DNA of 48,003 bases, taken from assembly GCF_937941905.1 (NCBI RefSeq), contig NZ_CALDGS010000019.1, positions 1 through 48,003 on the forward strand. Reading direction: 5' to 3'. A program made the position numbers and the translations under genes. Position 1 is the first letter of the stretch. The number at the start of each line of letters is the position of its first letter. Source of the stretch: an uncultured Mycolicibacterium sp. (GTDB lineage: Bacteria > Actinomycetota > Actinomycetes > Mycobacteriales > Mycobacteriaceae). Under the pieces are notes generated by a model that saw only the letters and a program-made list of their open reading frames with translations, had not been told where the DNA came from and made no database searches. Shown one piece after another: positions 30,906 to 38,877 of the stretch.

Positions 30906-31142
30906 ATGGTGTCGAACATGCTCGCCCGGGTGCGGCGAATCCTGGGCTTCCGGGTGTCGGTCGGCGAACTGCTCGTCGCGGCCCTGGTGCTCGGGGTGCC
31001 CTACGTCGTGGTCGGGGCGGTCTGGGCCGGCCTGCACACCGACCACCTGCACGGCATGGCCGGCGCCGACCTGGTGGTGTCCTACCTGGGCGCGATTGCG
31101 TCCTGGCCGGTGCTGCTGTTCAGTGACGTGTGCATGGTCTGA
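30906..31142 (+). CDS. Small two-helix membrane protein, unrecognised
   Basis: A 78-residue protein with a basic N-terminus (ARVRRILGFR) and two membrane helices, ELLVAALVLGVPYVVVGAVWAG and DLVVSYLGAIASWPVLLF, joined by a histidine-containing loop (HTDHLHGM). I do not recognise a family. ATG 30906 is taken; ATG 30918 would remove four residues. TAACAT ends 5 nt before ATG 30906 and could be its -10 box. Being divergent from a TetR-type regulator, it is the obvious candidate for a regulated target. The next small membrane gene follows by 34 nt and may be in the same transcript. Confidence 0.65.
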   Translation: MVSNMLARVRRILGFRVSVGELLVAALVLGVPYVVVGAVWAGLHTDHLHGMAGADLVVSYLGAIASWPVLLFSDVCMV

Positions 31143-31176
31143 CCGACCGTGCCGGACGGACGACTCAGGGGGGACT

Positions 31177-31497
31177 GTGGGGGCACGCGGCACCTACCTC
31201 GCCGTCGCCGGGGCGCTGCTGATCGGGATCGGGTTGTTCGCCTTGCGGTTCCCGGTGTTCCTCGACAGCTACGACCAGTGGGGCTGGCAGATCAGGTGCG
31301 GGACCGGGTACGGCGCCGACCTGACCCAGGCCGACCACGCCGGTGCGGCCGGCGCCTGCCGGTCGGCGCTGGCGCTGCGGCGGGCGTGGACCGTCCCGAT
31401 GGTCGCGGTGGGGGCGCTGACGCTCGTCGGGGTGACGCTGGTGGCGGCCACCCGGTCGGCCCGCGAGTCGCCGGCCGGGCCGCCGGAGCCGGACTGA
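31177..31497 (+). CDS. Small membrane protein with two helices and extracellular cysteines
   Basis: A 106-residue protein: helix one (TYLAVAGALLIGIGLFAL), an outside loop of about 45 residues containing WGWQIRCGTGYGADL and GACRSALALRR (two cysteines that could pair), then helix two (VPMVAVGALTLVGVTLVAA) and a short polar tail. I recognise no named family. The start is GTG 31177, just after a G-rich run (AGGGGGGAC) that may act as ribosome site; the frame has no better start. It probably shares a transcript with the preceding 78-residue membrane protein gene. Confidence 0.65.
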   Translation: MGARGTYLAVAGALLIGIGLFALRFPVFLDSYDQWGWQIRCGTGYGADLTQADHAGAAGACRSALALRRAWTVPMVAVGALTLVGVTLVAATRSARESPAGPPEPD

Positions 31498-31547
31498 TCC
31501 GGGCCTGACCCCGCGTCGCGGCGGCGGCCGGTGCAGGATAGGCACTC

Positions 31548-32792
31548 GTGATCCCGCTGACCTGGAAACCCGTCGAGGCCCGCACCGAACCCGACTTCGT
31601 GGTCGCCCCCGACGAGCGGCTGAGTTGGTTCCGCACCATCGGTATCGGTGCCCAGCACGTGGTGGCGATGTTCGGCGCCACCTTCCTGGTGCCGGTGCTC
31701 ACCGGCTTCCCGCCCGCCACCACGCTGCTGTTCTCCGGTATCGGCACCATCCTGTTCCTGCTCATCACCGGCAATCGGCTGCCGAGCTATCTGGGGTCGA
31801 GCTTCTCGGTGATCGCACCGGTGACCGGGGCGGTCGCCACCGCCGGCACCGGCAGCGCACTGGGCGGGCTGGTGGTGCTCGGCCTGCTGCTCATCGTGAT
31901 CGGCGCGGTGGTGCACCTGGTCGGCACCCGTTGGCTGGACGTGACGCTGCCGCCGGTGGTGACCGGCGCCATCGTGGCGCTGATCGGGCTCAACCTCGCC
32001 CCGGCCGCCAAGAACAACTTCGAGCAGGGCCCGGTGGTCGGGATCGTCACCCTGGTGCTGCTGGTGGCGACGCTGGCCTTCTTCCGCGGCCTGATCGGCC
32101 GGCTGGCGATCTTCCTGGCCGTCGCGCTCGGCTACCTGCTGGCGCTGGCCCGCGGCGAGGTGGACACCTCGGCGATCGCCGCCGCGCCGTGGTTCGGGCT
32201 GCCCGACTTCCAGGCCCCGACCTTCACGCTGTCGGTGCTGCCGATGTTCATCCCGGCGGTGATCGCCCTGGTCGCCGAGAACATCGGGCACGTCAAGTCG
32301 GTCGGGCAGATGACCGGCCGCGACGCCGACCCGCTGATCGGCCGGGCGCTGGCCGCCGACGGGGTGGCCACCACGCTGGCCGGGTTCGGCGGCGGCTCGG
32401 CCACCACCACCTACGCCGAGAACATCGGGGTGATGGCCGCGACCCGGGTGTACTCCACCGCCGCCTACTGGGTGGCGGCGATCGTGGCGATCGCGCTGTC
32501 GTTGTGCCCGAAGGTGGGCGCGGTGATCTCGGCGATCCCGGCCGGGGTGCTCGGCGGGGCGACGATCGTGCTCTACGGGCTGGTGGGCATCCTCGGGGTG
32601 CGCATCTGGCTGACCAACCACGTCGACTTCGCCAAGCCGATCAACCAGATGACGGCGGCCATCCCGCTCATCATCGGCATCGCCGACTTCACCTGGCAGG
32701 CCGGGGAACTCACGTTCACCGGGATCGCGCTGGGCTCGGTCGCCGCGCTGCTGGTCTACCACGGCATGCGACTGCTCGGCGCGCGCGGCTGA
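31548..32792 (+). CDS. Uracil/xanthine permease (NCS2 family)
   Basis: A 414-residue nucleobase:cation symporter with about fourteen helices. Family hallmarks are IGAQHVVAMFGATFLVPVLTGF in helix one, LGSSFSVIAPV (the half-helix before the QH motif), PVVTGAIVALIGLNLAP, the key substrate-binding glutamate region PAVIALVAENIGHVKSVG, and FGGGSATTTYAENIGVMA with the second glutamate. The latter two match UraA-type uracil transporters more than xanthine transporters. The start is GTG 31548; an AGGA precedes it. No pyrimidine gene is adjacent, so its physiological substrate is inferred from family alone. Confidence 0.9.
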   Translation: MIPLTWKPVEARTEPDFVVAPDERLSWFRTIGIGAQHVVAMFGATFLVPVLTGFPPATTLLFSGIGTILFLLITGNRLPSYLGSSFSVIAPVTGAVATAGTGSALGGLVVLGLLLIVIGAVVHLVGTRWLDVTLPPVVTGAIVALIGLNLAPAAKNNFEQGPVVGIVTLVLLVATLAFFRGLIGRLAIFLAVALGYLLALARGEVDTSAIAAAPWFGLPDFQAPTFTLSVLPMFIPAVIALVAENIGHVKSVGQMTGRDADPLIGRALAADGVATTLAGFGGGSATTTYAENIGVMAATRVYSTAAYWVAAIVAIALSLCPKVGAVISAIPAGVLGGATIVLYGLVGILGVRIWLTNHVDFAKPINQMTAAIPLIIGIADFTWQAGELTFTGIALGSVAALLVYHGMRLLGARG

Positions 32793-32828
32793 ACCGAGGG
32801 GCGCCGAGATCGTGGGGCGCCGGGCCGG

Positions 32829-34331
32829 TCAGGACAACTCGTGGCGGACCCGGTCCTCGCGCACCGGGATGCCGTTGCGCCCGCGCTGGTTCTGCGCGTA
32901 GATGCCGACGGCGTAGGCCACGCCGCGGCCGTGGATCTGCAGCGCCTCCCGGTCGATGTTGTCGATGGTGTCGGTGTCCTTGTGGTAGTTCGGGTCGAAC
33001 GGCCGGCCCGCCTCGCCGCCCCACAGCTCGGCCTGGTCCTCGGACTTGTCGGTCTCCGCGCCGGCGAACAGCCCACCGGCCGGCACCCCGGCCAGGGTGA
33101 ACGCGTCGTAGTCGCTGCGCCCGTCGAACTCGGTGTCCTCGGCGGGCTTTCCGGCGCGGTCCAGGTAGCCGGCCAGGGTGCGTTCGATGCCGGCCGAGCC
33201 CTCCGGGATGCGCGGGTTGTGCGCCTGGTTGCCCGGCGGCAGCGACATGTTGCCGTCGTAGGTGAAGTAGCCGGGGTTGGGCGAGCCGAGCATGTCGAAG
33301 TTGAGGTAGAGCGCGATGTCCTTGAGCTGCTCGACGTCGAGCGACTCGACGTAGGCCCGCGAGCCGCGCAGGCCCACCTCCTCGGCACCCCAGAACGCGA
33401 ACCGCACCGCGTTGGCGATGTCCGGGTCAGGCCCGAGCCGCAGCGCGGTCTCCAGCACGGCCGCCACCCCGGAACCGTTGTCGTTGATCCCCGGCCCCTC
33501 GGGCACGCTGTCGAGGTGCGCGCCGACCATCACCACGTCGGTGGTGGAGCCGGTCTCGGTCTGGGCGATGACGTTGCGGCTGCGCTTGGTCTCCACACCG
33601 GCCTCGAGCCGGAGCGTGGCCCGGCCGGGCCGCTCGCGCAGCCGTTCGCCCTCGCCCCGGGTGACGCTGACGACCGGGATCTGCACGTCGGTGTCCTCGC
33701 CGAGGGTGCCGCCCATCTCCTCGTCGGCGGTGTTGACCACGATCAGCGCCACCGCGCCGCGCTCGGCGGCGACCGCCTGCTTCTGCCCGAACGGGCAGTG
33801 GCCGCGGTCGACGACCACGACCGCGCCCTGCACCGGCAGCCCGTCGTAGTCGTCGGCGGTGCAGCCGGGGGTGTCGTCGTCGACGGGTGCGGCCACCACC
33901 GGGCCGCTCACCCCGTCCGGCGGGGTGCCGATGGTGAACAGCAGCGGCTTGGCGGGCACCGCGCGGCCGTCCACGGTCAGCCGCGGGTCCTCGGCGAACG
34001 GCAGCCGCACCTCGAACTCCTGGGTCTGCACGTCGAACCCGCGCTCGCGCAGCGTCGCCACGACGTAGTCGACGCTGGCGTCGTAGCCGGGGGTGCCCAG
34101 CGCGCGGTTGCCGTCGTGCGCGTCGGCGATCTCCTGCAGCCGGGTCAGGTGCCCGATCATGGCGTTGACGCTGACCCGCTCGGCGAGCCGGGCGGCGAAC
34201 GCCTGGGCCAGTGCCGTGCGGTCCTCACCGGCGCCGGGTTGCGGAAACCGGTCCGTGCCGCAGCCCGCCAGGGACGCGGTGAGGCCGAATGCGGTCAGCA
34301 CGGCCACCGTGGCCAACGTTGTGCGTCGCAT
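32829..34331 (-). CDS. lpqL: M28 metallopeptidase lipoprotein LpqL
   Basis: A 500-residue exported aminopeptidase. The signal ends in the lipobox LAGC (Cys24). A protease-associated (PA) domain is inserted around 125-240 (GAVVVVDRGHCPFGQKQAVAAERGAVALIVVNTADEE). The M28 zinc site follows: GAHLDSV (His, Asp), NDNGSG (bridging Asp), FWGAEEVGL (catalytic and metal Glu), LNFDMLG (Asp) and NYHKDTDT (His). This resembles Streptomyces-type leucine aminopeptidase and M. tuberculosis LpqL, acting at the cell envelope. ATG 34331 is preceded by TAACGT ending 7 nt upstream, a leaderless promoter. The neighbour lpqM, present in M. tuberculosis, is absent. Confidence 0.93.
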   Translation of the reverse strand: MRRTTLATVAVLTAFGLTASLAGCGTDRFPQPGAGEDRTALAQAFAARLAERVSVNAMIGHLTRLQEIADAHDGNRALGTPGYDASVDYVVATLRERGFDVQTQEFEVRLPFAEDPRLTVDGRAVPAKPLLFTIGTPPDGVSGPVVAAPVDDDTPGCTADDYDGLPVQGAVVVVDRGHCPFGQKQAVAAERGAVALIVVNTADEEMGGTLGEDTDVQIPVVSVTRGEGERLRERPGRATLRLEAGVETKRSRNVIAQTETGSTTDVVMVGAHLDSVPEGPGINDNGSGVAAVLETALRLGPDPDIANAVRFAFWGAEEVGLRGSRAYVESLDVEQLKDIALYLNFDMLGSPNPGYFTYDGNMSLPPGNQAHNPRIPEGSAGIERTLAGYLDRAGKPAEDTEFDGRSDYDAFTLAGVPAGGLFAGAETDKSEDQAELWGGEAGRPFDPNYHKDTDTIDNIDREALQIHGRGVAYAVGIYAQNQRGRNGIPVREDRVRHELS

Positions 34332-34338
34332 TGGCACC

Positions 34339-34344
34339 ACGTTA
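34339..34344 (-). promoter_or_regulatory. Candidate -10 box TAACGT, lpqL (leaderless)
   Basis: TAACGT ends 7 nt before the lpqL ATG at 34331, so lpqL is probably transcribed independently of the upstream ABC and thi genes. Confidence 0.48.
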
Positions 34345-34384
34345 GCCCGAACCGGCGGCACCCCGGCGCGGCGCCACACCCGCC

Positions 34385-35143
34385 TCAGGCGTCACGGCGG
34401 TTGAGCACCACCGCCGCGGCGGCGAAGCCCACCGCGACCACCGCGGCGTAGTACAGCCACGACCCGGCGGTACCCCACGGGATCAGCCAGGCCGAGAACA
34501 GCCAGTCCACCCCGACGGCCCGAAAGGCGTTGGCGAACGGCAGCAGCCGGCCCAGCCGCTGGCCGATGTCGGGCAGGCCGGCCAGGATCGGCTCGGCCAC
34601 CAGCGGCCACAGCAGCAGCACCGCGACGGCCCCGGCGCTCGAGCGCAGCAGCGCCCCGACCGCGACCGCCAGCACCGCCGACAGCGCGGCGAACCCGCCG
34701 ACGGCCACGGCCAGCCGCCAGGTGTCCGCGGCGAGCGGGGACGGTCCCGCGCCCGCCGCGGCGGGCGCACAGGCGCGGGCGAGAAGCACCGCGGCCGGCA
34801 CCAGCAGGCCGGCGCAGCCGGCCGCGAACACCGCGGCCACCCCGGCCTTGGCGGCCAGCACGGCGGTCCGGCCGGGCACGGCCAGCAGGGTGGCGTCGAT
34901 CGTGCCGGTGCGGTACTCGCCGGTGATCGACAGGGCGGCCAGCACCATCAGCAGCGGCACCCCGAACACCGCCACCCCGAGCACGGCCCGCTGCGGCGTC
35001 AGCACCCCGGGACCGTAGGCGGTCGACCCCTGCAGGGCGGCCAGCCCCAGGCTGCACACGGCGGCGCCGACGGTGCACCACAGCGGCGCGCGGGTGGTGG
35101 TGAACTTGATGCGTTCGGCGTCGAGGGCCGCGAGCAGACTCAC
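34385..35143 (-). CDS. ABC-2 type transporter permease
   Basis: A 252-residue membrane subunit with six helices in the ABC-2 pattern: a short N-terminal amphipathic part (LLAALDAERIKFTTTRAPLW), helix one, then LLMVLAALSITGEYRTGTIDATLLAVPGR, the hallmark 'EYRTGTI' coupling segment, and four further helices. It forms an exporter with the ATPase encoded upstream; the GTG at 35143 overlaps the ATPase stop (GTGA). The cargo is unknown: drugs, lipids or peptides are all exported by such pairs. In M. tuberculosis lpqL follows thiG directly, so this pair looks inserted. Confidence 0.88.
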   Translation of the reverse strand: MSLLAALDAERIKFTTTRAPLWCTVGAAVCSLGLAALQGSTAYGPGVLTPQRAVLGVAVFGVPLLMVLAALSITGEYRTGTIDATLLAVPGRTAVLAAKAGVAAVFAAGCAGLLVPAAVLLARACAPAAAGAGPSPLAADTWRLAVAVGGFAALSAVLAVAVGALLRSSAGAVAVLLLWPLVAEPILAGLPDIGQRLGRLLPFANAFRAVGVDWLFSAWLIPWGTAGSWLYYAAVVAVGFAAAAVVLNRRDA

Positions 35144-36060
35144 CGCCGGCCCGCCCGGTGGTCGACGGCGGCGTCGGTGAGCTTGAGGTAGGCCTCCTCC
35201 AGCGACGCCGACCGCGGGGACAGCTCGTGCAGGATCAGCCCGTTGCGGGCGGCGAGCTCGCCGACCAGCTCGGTGCCGGCACCGCGCACGGTGAGCGCAC
35301 CGCCGGCCGGGTCCGGTTCGGTCGTCAGGCCGGCGTCGGCCAGCACCCGCGCCAGCGCGTCGAGCTGCGGGCTGCGCACCCGGACGGCGTCGGCACCGGA
35401 GCGGGCGACGAACTCGGCGACCGTGGTCGCCGCGATCAGCCGGCCGCGGCCGATCACCACCAGCCGGTCGGCGGTGTTGGCCATCTCGGCCAGCAGGTGG
35501 CTCGACACCAGCACGGTGCGGCCCTGCGCGGCGAGGTCGCGCATCAGCGTGCGCACCCAGCGGATGCCCTCCGGGTCCAGGCCGTTGACCGGTTCGTCGA
35601 ACAGCAGCACCGGCGGATCGCCGAGCAGCGCGGCGGCGATGCCCAGCCGCTGGCTCATGCCCAGCGACAGCGTCCCGGCCCGCTTGTCGGCCACCGCGGC
35701 CAGCCCGACCAGGTCGAGCACCTCGTCGACCCGGCGGGCCGGGATGCGGTTGGCCGCCGCCAGCCAGCGCAGGTGGTCGCGGGCCGAGCGGTTCGGGTGG
35801 GTGCGGCGGGCGTCGAGCAGCGCGCCCGCGGTGCGCAGCGGGTCACGCAGCTGCCGGTAGTGGCGGCCGGCGATGGTGGCGCTGCCGGCGGTCGGGCGGT
35901 CCAGGCCGAGGATGAGCCGCATCGTGGTGGTCTTGCCGGCGCCGTTGGGCCCCAGAAAGCCGGTCACCACGCCGGGATCGATCGAACAGGTCAGGTCGTC
36001 GACCGCACGGGTGCGGCCGAAGACCTTGGTCAGGCCGGACAGTTCGATCACCGGCCCCAT
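35140..36060 (-). CDS. ABC transporter ATP-binding protein (DrrA/CcmA-like)
   Basis: A 306-residue ATPase. Walker A GPNGAGKTT is at residues 37-45, the Q-loop follows, the ABC signature is LSLGMSQRLGIA, Walker B is VLLFDEPVNGLDPEG and the H-loop is VSSHLL. The C-terminal ~80 residues are the extra domain seen in exporter ATPases of the drug/bacitracin type (VRVRSPQLDALARVLADAGL). It begins 18 nt after the thiG stop with a short ACAGG ribosome site, so it may be co-transcribed with thiO-thiS-thiG from the TPP riboswitch promoter. Confidence 0.92.
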   Translation of the reverse strand: MGPVIELSGLTKVFGRTRAVDDLTCSIDPGVVTGFLGPNGAGKTTTMRLILGLDRPTAGSATIAGRHYRQLRDPLRTAGALLDARRTHPNRSARDHLRWLAAANRIPARRVDEVLDLVGLAAVADKRAGTLSLGMSQRLGIAAALLGDPPVLLFDEPVNGLDPEGIRWVRTLMRDLAAQGRTVLVSSHLLAEMANTADRLVVIGRGRLIAATTVAEFVARSGADAVRVRSPQLDALARVLADAGLTTEPDPAGGALTVRGAGTELVGELAARNGLILHELSPRSASLEEAYLKLTDAAVDHRAGRR

Positions 36061-36078
36061 CCTGTCAGACCGTCGGCC

Positions 36079-36843
36079 TCACCGGGGCGGGCTGGAGGCC
36101 TGTGCCCAGAACCGCTTCGGGATGCGCCCGGCCCGGCGGGCCAGCCGCCCGGCGGTGACGGCGGCGGCCATCGCCGCGGCCATCGCGGGCGGGTCGGCGG
36201 CCCGGGTGACCGCGCTGGCCAGCAGCACCGCGTCGCAGCCGAGCTCCATGGCCAGCGCGGCGTCGCTGGCGGTGCCGATGCCGGCGTCGAGGATCACCGG
36301 CACCCCGGCCGCGGCGACGATCATCTCGATGTTGTGCGGGTTGGCGATGCCCAGCCCGGTGCCGATCGGCGAGCCCAGTGGCATCACCGCCGCGCAGCCG
36401 GCGTCCTCGAGCCGGCGCGCCAGCACCGGGTCGTCGTTGGTGTAGGGCAGCACCACGAATCCGTCGTCGACGAGTTGCTCCGCGGCCCGGACGAGTTCGA
36501 CGGCGTCGGGCATCAGGGTGCGTTCGTCGCCGATGACCTCGAGCTTGATCCAGTCGGTGCCGAGCGCCTCGCGCGCCAGTCGCGCGGTGAGCACCGCCTC
36601 GGCGGCGGTGCGGCAGCCGGCGGTGTTGGGCAGCGGGCTGATCCCCAGGCGGTCGAGCAGGTCCAGCACCCCGGTGCCGCCCTCGGCGTCCACCCGGCGG
36701 ATGGCCACCGTGGTCAGTTCGGTGCCGGAGGCGACGAGCGCCTGTTCCAGTACGGCGAGGTTGGCCGCCCCGCCGGTGCCCATGACGAGCCGGGAGCCGA
36801 ACGCGCGGCCGGCGATGACGAGGGGGTCGGCGGATTCAGCCAC
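36079..36843 (-). CDS. thiG: Thiazole synthase ThiG
   Basis: A 254-residue TIM-barrel enzyme forming the thiazole phosphate ring of thiamine from deoxyxylulose phosphate, dehydroglycine and ThiS thiocarboxylate. Landmarks are SRLVMGTGGAANLAVLEQAL, LPNTAGCRTAAEAV, the Schiff-base lysine in TDWIKLEVIGD (Lys100), VLPYTNDDPVLARRLEDAGCAAVMPLGSPIGTGLGI and VPVILDAGIGTASDAALAMELGCDAVL. It has normal length. The GTG at 36843 overlaps the end of thiS by 8 nt, matching the partnership between the sulfur carrier and its synthase. Confidence 0.96.
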   Translation of the reverse strand: MAESADPLVIAGRAFGSRLVMGTGGAANLAVLEQALVASGTELTTVAIRRVDAEGGTGVLDLLDRLGISPLPNTAGCRTAAEAVLTARLAREALGTDWIKLEVIGDERTLMPDAVELVRAAEQLVDDGFVVLPYTNDDPVLARRLEDAGCAAVMPLGSPIGTGLGIANPHNIEMIVAAAGVPVILDAGIGTASDAALAMELGCDAVLLASAVTRAADPPAMAAAMAAAVTAGRLARRAGRIPKRFWAQASSPPR

Positions 36844-37033
36844 CCTGCACCGCCGTGACGACCTCGATGCGGGCGCCGTCGCGGACGGTGGTGTGCCAGT
36901 CGGTGCGGGGCAGCACCTCCCAGTCCACCGCGACCGCGATGCCCTTCTCCGGGAAGCCGAGTCGCGCCAGCAGGTCGGCGACCGTGGTGTGTTCGTCGAT
37001 CTCGACGGCCTCGTCGTTGACGGTGACTCTCAT
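36836..37033 (-). CDS. thiS: Sulfur carrier protein ThiS
   Basis: A 65-residue ubiquitin-fold sulfur carrier. It ends in the required Gly-Gly (AVQGG), which becomes the thiocarboxylate. The core VTVNDEAVEIDEHTTVADLLARLG and GIAVAVDWEVLPR fits the family. It overlaps thiO by 4 nt (ATGA) and thiG by 8 nt, giving tightly coupled expression of the three thiazole-branch proteins. Confidence 0.95.
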   Translation of the reverse strand: MRVTVNDEAVEIDEHTTVADLLARLGFPEKGIAVAVDWEVLPRTDWHTTVRDGARIEVVTAVQGG

Positions 37034-38043
37034 GCGGCGACGCACTCCTTCAGTTCGGTGGCGATGACCTCGGCGGTCCAGGGCGCCAGCAGGAATCCGG
37101 ACCGGCCGTGCCCGGCGGCGACCAGCGTGCGCTCGTCGAGGCGGCGCACGACGGGCAGGTTGTCGGGGGTCATCGGGCGCAGCCCGGCGGCGACCTCGGC
37201 CAGCTCGTACTCGCCGAGCGCGGGCAGCACCGCGCAGGCGTCGTCGAGCAGGTCGCGCACCCCGGACACCGCCGGCGCGGTGTCCCGCCCGCACTCGTAC
37301 TGGGTGGCGCCGACGACCACCCCGTCGGCGCGCGGCACCAGATACACCTGCCGGCCGTGCACGCGGGCGCGGATCACCCGCTGCGGCACCGGCATACAGC
37401 CGCGCCGCCGGCGCAGCCGCAGCACCTCGCCCTTGACCGGCCGGACCGGCAGCCCGGGCCACAGCGCCGGGGCGTCCACGCCGTTGGCGATCACCCGCTG
37501 GTCGGCGTCGACCTCGGCGAGATCGGTCACCGGCCCCGCCCACCGCACCCCGAGCCGCTCGCAGGCCCGGGCCAGCGCGTCGAGCAGGGCGCGGTTGTCC
37601 ACCGCCAGCTCGGTCTCGGCCACGAAGCCGTGTCGGATTCCTTGCGCCAGAGCTGGTTCCAGCTCACGCGCGGCGGTGGTGGGGCGCACCGGGTGGCCCT
37701 GTCCGGCCAGCCAGTTGGCGACGGTGCGCAGGTCGGCCGCGTCGGCGCGGTCGACGGCGACCACCAGCGACTCGCGGGCCGCCACCACCTGCGGCGGCAG
37801 CCCGTCGAGGAAGCCGGAGTGCCACAGCCGCAACGACTCCAGGCCGAGCCGCAGCAGTTGCTCCTCGCCCGGCCAGGCCTCGCTGTGCGGGGCGAGCATG
37901 CCGCCGGCCACCCAGCCGGCGCCGGGCCGGTCGGTGCGGTGCACCCGGACCGCCCAGCCGTCGCGGGCGGCGCGGCGCGCGATGGACAGCCCGATGACGC
38001 CGCCGCCGATGACGGCCAGCGTGCGCGCGGTGGGCTCGGACAT
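37030..38043 (-). CDS. thiO: Glycine oxidase ThiO
   Basis: A 337-residue flavoprotein of the D-amino-acid oxidase type that oxidises glycine to the imine used by ThiG. The FAD-binding motif is LAVIGGGVIGLSIARRAA at the N-terminus; GAGWVAGGMLAPHSE follows, as in ThiO proteins. Near the C-terminus, GLRPMTPDNLPVV and LVAAGHGRSGFLLAPWTAEVIA close the FAD site. I chose ATG 38043, 8 nt after the AGGGAG that ends the riboswitch; an upstream ATG at 38067 lies inside the aptamer. First gene of thiO-thiS-thiG. Confidence 0.94.
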   Translation of the reverse strand: MSEPTARTLAVIGGGVIGLSIARRAARDGWAVRVHRTDRPGAGWVAGGMLAPHSEAWPGEEQLLRLGLESLRLWHSGFLDGLPPQVVAARESLVVAVDRADAADLRTVANWLAGQGHPVRPTTAARELEPALAQGIRHGFVAETELAVDNRALLDALARACERLGVRWAGPVTDLAEVDADQRVIANGVDAPALWPGLPVRPVKGEVLRLRRRRGCMPVPQRVIRARVHGRQVYLVPRADGVVVGATQYECGRDTAPAVSGVRDLLDDACAVLPALGEYELAEVAAGLRPMTPDNLPVVRRLDERTLVAAGHGRSGFLLAPWTAEVIATELKECVAA

Positions 38044-38051
38044 GGATGCTG

Positions 38052-38146
38052 CTCCCTTCGCCGGCATGACCCGGATCAGGTGTGACGGTCAGGGCCGGTG
38101 TGTCGTGGCCCACTCTCAGTCCCCGCGTCCCGGGACTCCCGTGCCG
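38052..38146 (-). ncRNA. TPP riboswitch (THI element) of thiO-thiS-thiG
   Basis: On the minus strand the conserved arms are ACGGGAGT (about 38142-38135), GACTGAGAGTGGG (around 38114-38119) and ACCTGATCCGGGTCATGCC ending in GGCGAAGGGAG at 38052. The terminal AGGGAG doubles as the thiO Shine-Dalgarno sequence. This indicates translational control by thiamine pyrophosphate. Boundaries are approximate. Confidence 0.95.
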
Positions 38147-38152
38147 GGCCCC

Positions 38153-38158
38153 ACCCTA
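38153..38158 (-). promoter_or_regulatory. Candidate -10 box TAGGGT of the thiO transcript
   Basis: TAGGGT predicts a transcription start near 38146, exactly where the TPP aptamer begins. It is only ~20 bp from the oppositely directed thiE -10 box. Confidence 0.45.
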
Positions 38159-38177
38159 CTCCGCCGGCGCGGCGGGC

Positions 38178-38183
38178 TAACGT
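38178..38183 (+). promoter_or_regulatory. Candidate -10 box TAACGT, thiE (leaderless)
   Basis: TAACGT ends 7 nt before GTG 38191 and there is no Shine-Dalgarno sequence. thiE would therefore escape the TPP riboswitch on the opposite strand. Confidence 0.48.
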
Positions 38184-38190
38184 TCGGCGT

Positions 38191-38877
38191 GTGACCGAAC
38201 GTGCCGAACGACTCCGGGACCGGCTCGCCGCGGCCCGGCTGTACCTGTGCACCGACGCCCGCCGCGAGCGCGGCGACCTGGCCGAGTTCGCCGACGCCGC
38301 GCTGGCCGGCGGGGTGGACATCGTGCAGCTGCGCGACAAGGGGTCGGCCGGGGAGCGGCGGTTCGGCCCGCTGGAGGCGCGCGAGGAGCTCGATGCGCTC
38401 GCGGTGCTGGCCGAGGCGGCCCGCCGGCACGGGGCGCTGCTGGCGGTCAACGACCGCGCCGACATCGCGGCGGCGGCCGGCGCGGACGTGCTGCACCTGG
38501 GCCAGGCCGACCTGCCGGTGCCGGTGGCGCGCCGCATCGTCGGACCCGAGGTGATCATCGGACGGTCCACCCACGACCCGGCGCAGGCCGCCGCGGCGGC
38601 GGCCGACGACGCGGTGGACTACTTCTGCGTGGGCCCGTGCTGGGCCACCCCGACCAAGCCGGGCCGCGCGCCGGCCGGGCTGGAGCTGGTGCGCACCGCC
38701 GCCGCGGCCGGCACCGCCAAGCCGTGGTTCGCCATCGGCGGCATCGACGAGCAGCGACTGCCGGAGGTGCTGGCGGCCGGGGCGCGCCGGATCGTGGTGG
38801 TGCGGGCGATCACCGCCGCCGACGATCCGCAGGCGGCCGCCCGCCGGCTCCGGCAGGCCCTCAGCGCTGCGGATTGA
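38191..38877 (+). CDS. thiE: Thiamine-phosphate synthase ThiE
   Basis: A 228-residue TIM-barrel enzyme joining the pyrimidine (HMP-PP) and thiazole units to thiamine phosphate. Motifs are GGVDIVQLRDKG (diphosphate/Mg binding), LLAVNDRADIAAAAGADVLHLGQADLPV, IIGRSTHDPAQA, VDYFCVGPCWATPTKPGRAPAGL and PWFAIGGIDEQRLPEVLAAGARRIVVVRAI. The start GTG 38191 is set by the -10 box at leaderless distance and by the family length. It is divergent from thiO and overlaps the convergent mutT3 by 17 nt. No riboswitch lies on its own strand. Confidence 0.95.
   Translation: MTERAERLRDRLAAARLYLCTDARRERGDLAEFADAALAGGVDIVQLRDKGSAGERRFGPLEAREELDALAVLAEAARRHGALLAVNDRADIAAAAGADVLHLGQADLPVPVARRIVGPEVIIGRSTHDPAQAAAAAADDAVDYFCVGPCWATPTKPGRAPAGLELVRTAAAAGTAKPWFAIGGIDEQRLPEVLAAGARRIVVVRAITAADDPQAAARRLRQALSAAD

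Noticed and set aside
30906..31142. The 78-residue membrane ORF as non-coding
   Set aside because: It has a basic start, two clean hydrophobic helices and GC-biased codons, so I kept it, at lower confidence.
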